DNA of 7,333 nucleotides. Source: Candidatus Falkowbacteria bacterium HGW-Falkowbacteria-2 (GTDB lineage Bacteria > Patescibacteriota > Patescibacteriia > Patescibacteriales > UBA12465). The stretch is from positions 1 to 7,333 of the forward strand of contig PHAH01000042.1 in NCBI GenBank assembly GCA_002841655.1, written 5' to 3'. Under the pieces are notes generated by a model. That model did not search any database and had not been told where the DNA came from. It worked only from the letters and a program-made list of their open reading frames with translations. Position numbers and translations under genes: made by a program. Position 1 is the first letter of the stretch. Each line of letters opens with the position of its first letter. Below are positions 5,633-7,333 of the stretch, piece after piece.

Positions 5633-6923
5633 ATTCTCCTTCTAAACCGAAGTCATGAACCTGTTTTATTTTGACCTGTACAAAATTTCCGACCACTTCT
5701 TCGGCCCTCATTTCGGCTGGGGCCTGAAAGATCACAGTCTTGAAGCTTGAAGTCTTTCCATAGTAGTTTCCTTTGCGATTCTTCCCTTCAGCCAGAACAG
5801 TAATCTCTTTTTTTAAATAGGCTTTGTTTGCCGCAAGTCCGGTCTTCGCTAGAATGGCCGTCAAAGTTTCTTCACGCGTTCGTTTATCTTCACGGCTAAC
5901 ATTGTCCTTCATTTTCCAGGAAACTGTTCCTGGTCGCGGACTGTACCGAGCAGTATAGGCCATATCAAACTTAAGGTCGCGGAAGAGTTTCGCGGTTTTA
6001 AGAAATTGCTTATGAGTCTCCCCCGGGAAACCAACGATGGCGTCGGTGGTAATAGCGATTCCTGGCTTTGCCTTTCTAATTTTGTTAATTAAAGAAACAA
6101 AGTGAGCAGCTGTATATTTGCGATTCATCGCTTCCAGAATCTCATCGTCTCCGGACTGGACAGCCACGTGTAAGTGATTACAAATCTTCTCAGAAGAAGA
6201 GATGACCTTAATTAATTCATCGGACAAATCTTTTGGGTGACTGGAAGAGAAACGAATCCAAAACTGACCTTCAATTGCACTTAGACGACTAAGCAATTTC
6301 GGGAAATCAGTGCGAGCGCTCTTGTAGCTATTTACGTTTTGAGCGATGAGCGTAATCTCTTTGCAGCCACGCTTTACTAAAGCCTTTACCTCATTAACAA
6401 TGTCGGTTGCCGGGCGATATACTTCGCGACCGCGGGCATAGGGCACGACGCAATATGAACAAAAATTATTACAGCCGTTGCCAATCGGCACAAAGGCACT
6501 GAAATCACTTTCGTAGCGAGGGGTTATAGTTAAATATTTTTCACCACTGAGTGCGCGTACCTCTTCTGAGCTTAGGGTTCCATCCTGGCGGCAATCTTTA
6601 AGTAAAGCAAAAATGTTCGGCAATTCGTTAATCGGCATAAACAAATCAACGCGACCCTTCAGGCGTCGCATCACGTCCTCGCGCTTGGCTAGACAGCCGG
6701 TAATAACAACCGCGGCCTTCGGATTATTCTTACGAATTTGATTCACGAGTCCATAGACACGATCTTCCGCCGACTGACGAATACCACAAGTCGTCAGAAT
6801 CACTAGGTCAACGCCAAGCCAATCCTTTTTGTAAGTATAATTACGTGATTCCAAAAAAGCAGCCACGCGCTCGCTGTCTGCCTTATTCATTTGGCAACCG
6901 ATTGTAATAATATGATATTGCAT
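5613..6923 (-). CDS. miaB: tRNA-2-methylthio-N6-dimethylallyladenosine synthase MiaB
   Basis: A radical-SAM methylthiotransferase that converts i6A37 to ms2i6A37 in tRNA using two [4Fe-4S] clusters. It is full length at 436 residues. The N-terminal MTTase domain carries the three auxiliary-cluster cysteines Cys10 (TIGCQMNKADSE), Cys46 (TTCGIRQSAEDRVYG) and Cys77 (ITGCLAKR). The radical-SAM domain has C-N-N-F-C-S-Y-C at 151-158, then GREVYRP, ITLIAQNVNSY, RFSSSHP, HVAVQSGDD, DAIVGFPGET and ARYSPRPGT. A TRAM domain fills roughly 371-431. The QMNK and IRQSAEDRVYG segments favour MiaB over MtaB or RimO; Thr-Thr-Cys replaces the usual Asn-x-Cys at the second cysteine. The start lies 10 nt after the stop of the upstream partial gene and has no Shine-Dalgarno. 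The gene overlaps miaA by 20 nt. Confidence 0.96.
   Translation of the reverse strand: MQYHIITIGCQMNKADSERVAAFLESRNYTYKKDWLGVDLVILTTCGIRQSAEDRVYGLVNQIRKNNPKAAVVITGCLAKREDVMRRLKGRVDLFMPINELPNIFALLKDCRQDGTLSSEEVRALSGEKYLTITPRYESDFSAFVPIGNGCNNFCSYCVVPYARGREVYRPATDIVNEVKALVKRGCKEITLIAQNVNSYKSARTDFPKLLSRLSAIEGQFWIRFSSSHPKDLSDELIKVISSSEKICNHLHVAVQSGDDEILEAMNRKYTAAHFVSLINKIRKAKPGIAITTDAIVGFPGETHKQFLKTAKLFRDLKFDMAYTARYSPRPGTVSWKMKDNVSREDKRTREETLTAILAKTGLAANKAYLKKEITVLAEGKNRKGNYYGKTSSFKTVIFQAPAEMRAEEVVGNFVQVKIKQVHDFGLEGEYVKKRN
5636..5643 (-). promoter_or_regulatory. Ribosome binding site of miaA
   Basis: AGAAGGAG on the - strand ends 3 nt before the miaA ATG and lies within miaB codons for Leu-Glu-Gly-Glu. 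It is the only clear, properly placed Shine-Dalgarno in the window, and it lets miaA be translated independently of miaB termination. Confidence 0.75.
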
Positions 6924-6933
6924 AGGTTTTGTT

Positions 6934-7332
6934 TTACTCTACTGGCACCTCTTCAATCGGTTTTAACTCATACAGACCGAAACGTCCGCGTCTAGTCAGG
7001 AGTTCAAGGGTAAAGCCGAAATTAGGCAGGCGTCTTTCGTTTAAATAAACTAAATCTTTCTCAGGAAAAGCAAAGTTAAAATAATATACCGGATAATGCT
7101 CAAGAATTTTGCCGACGCTGGCATTAACAGTGTCATTTGTGAGCAGTGCATTAATCACCTTCCGTTCTGGAAACAATTGCTTATCATGATACTGGGTCAT
7201 TATTATAGCATTTTCTGGAGTAATTTCCAAGATAGCCTCAGCGTTAGCCTTATCTATTGAATGATTATAGTATAAATTAATCAGACCTTCTTCGGAGCCG
7301 AAGATGGTAAACATAAAGAAGAAGAACATTAT
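6934..7332 (-). CDS. Unrecognised protein, C-terminal part (probably membrane-anchored)
   Basis: The frame stays open to the right edge with no stop before an ATG at 7327-7329. I therefore treat it as the C-terminal piece of a longer protein; if that ATG is the start, it is a 131-residue protein. The first visible residues, MFFFFMFTIFG, are strongly hydrophobic and look like the end of a transmembrane helix. A soluble stretch of about 115 residues follows, with a repeated strand/helix feel (EAILEITPENAIIMTQYHDK, PVYYFNFAFPEKDL, RRGRFGLYELKPIEEVPVE). Segments of the form P-x-x-A-I-I-M-T-x-Y-x-D occur in the C-terminal domains of some polytopic glycosyltransferase-like membrane proteins, but I cannot assign a family. 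It lies 10 nt upstream of miaB and is probably cotranscribed. No link to tRNA modification is evident. Confidence 0.6.
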   Translation of the reverse strand: MMFFFFMFTIFGSEEGLINLYYNHSIDKANAEAILEITPENAIIMTQYHDKQLFPERKVINALLTNDTVNASVGKILEHYPVYYFNFAFPEKDLVYLNERRLPNFGFTLELLTRRGRFGLYELKPIEEVPVE

Positions 7333-7333
7333 T

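Noticed and set aside
1..7333. Alternative genetic code (TGA as Gly or Trp), suggested by no gene here ending in TGA
   Set aside because: All genes are full length under the standard bacterial code, without internal TGA, and Gly and Trp use normal codons. Eight genes are too few for the lack of TGA stops to mean much.

Overview
This window looks like chromosomal DNA from an uncultured bacterium with a compact genome. Patescibacteria/CPR, perhaps a Parcubacteria-type lineage, is the best guess. That placement is inference. It rests on genes 1 to 20 nt apart, almost no Shine-Dalgarno sequences, TAA or TAG stops only, a RibD/DHFR-like protein beside thyA, and the sequence style of the Tmk, MiaA and MiaB proteins. 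No rRNA or other decisive marker is present. I see no tRNA, CRISPR, transposon, phage gene or attachment site.

Left part (1-3100, + strand): a thymidylate (dTTP precursor) gene cluster. The 3' two thirds of thyA is followed 3 nt later by a RibD/DHFR-superfamily reductase, and 1 nt after that by a small P-loop kinase resembling dNMP or dephospho-CoA kinases. A 72-nt gap with a terminator-like hairpin comes next, then one long gene encoding a thymidylate kinase fused through a Pro/Asn/Gln-rich linker to a dUTPase. Together the set makes dUMP from dUTP (Dut), methylates it to dTMP (ThyA), probably recycles the dihydrofolate released (reductase), and phosphorylates dTMP (Tmk). The fusion joins the enzymes just before and just after ThyA. 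A rho-independent terminator closes the block.

Middle (3100-4690, + strand): gatB, subunit B of the Asp/Glu-tRNA amidotransferase, complete and monocistronic. Its best promoter lies so close to the ATG that the mRNA may be leaderless. A symmetric terminator separates it from the convergent genes to the right.

Right part (4700-7333, - strand): read from the right edge, an operon made of the C-terminal part of an unrecognised, probably membrane-anchored protein, then miaB, then miaA. The two mia genes overlap by 20 nt. They act one after the other on A37 of tRNAs that read UNN codons: MiaA adds the isopentenyl group and MiaB adds the methylthio group.

Most of the window is housekeeping. The parts most worth a second look are the Tmk-Dut fusion, the leader hairpin in front of it, the unusual reductase and degenerate P-loop kinase beside thyA, and the near absence of Shine-Dalgarno sites.
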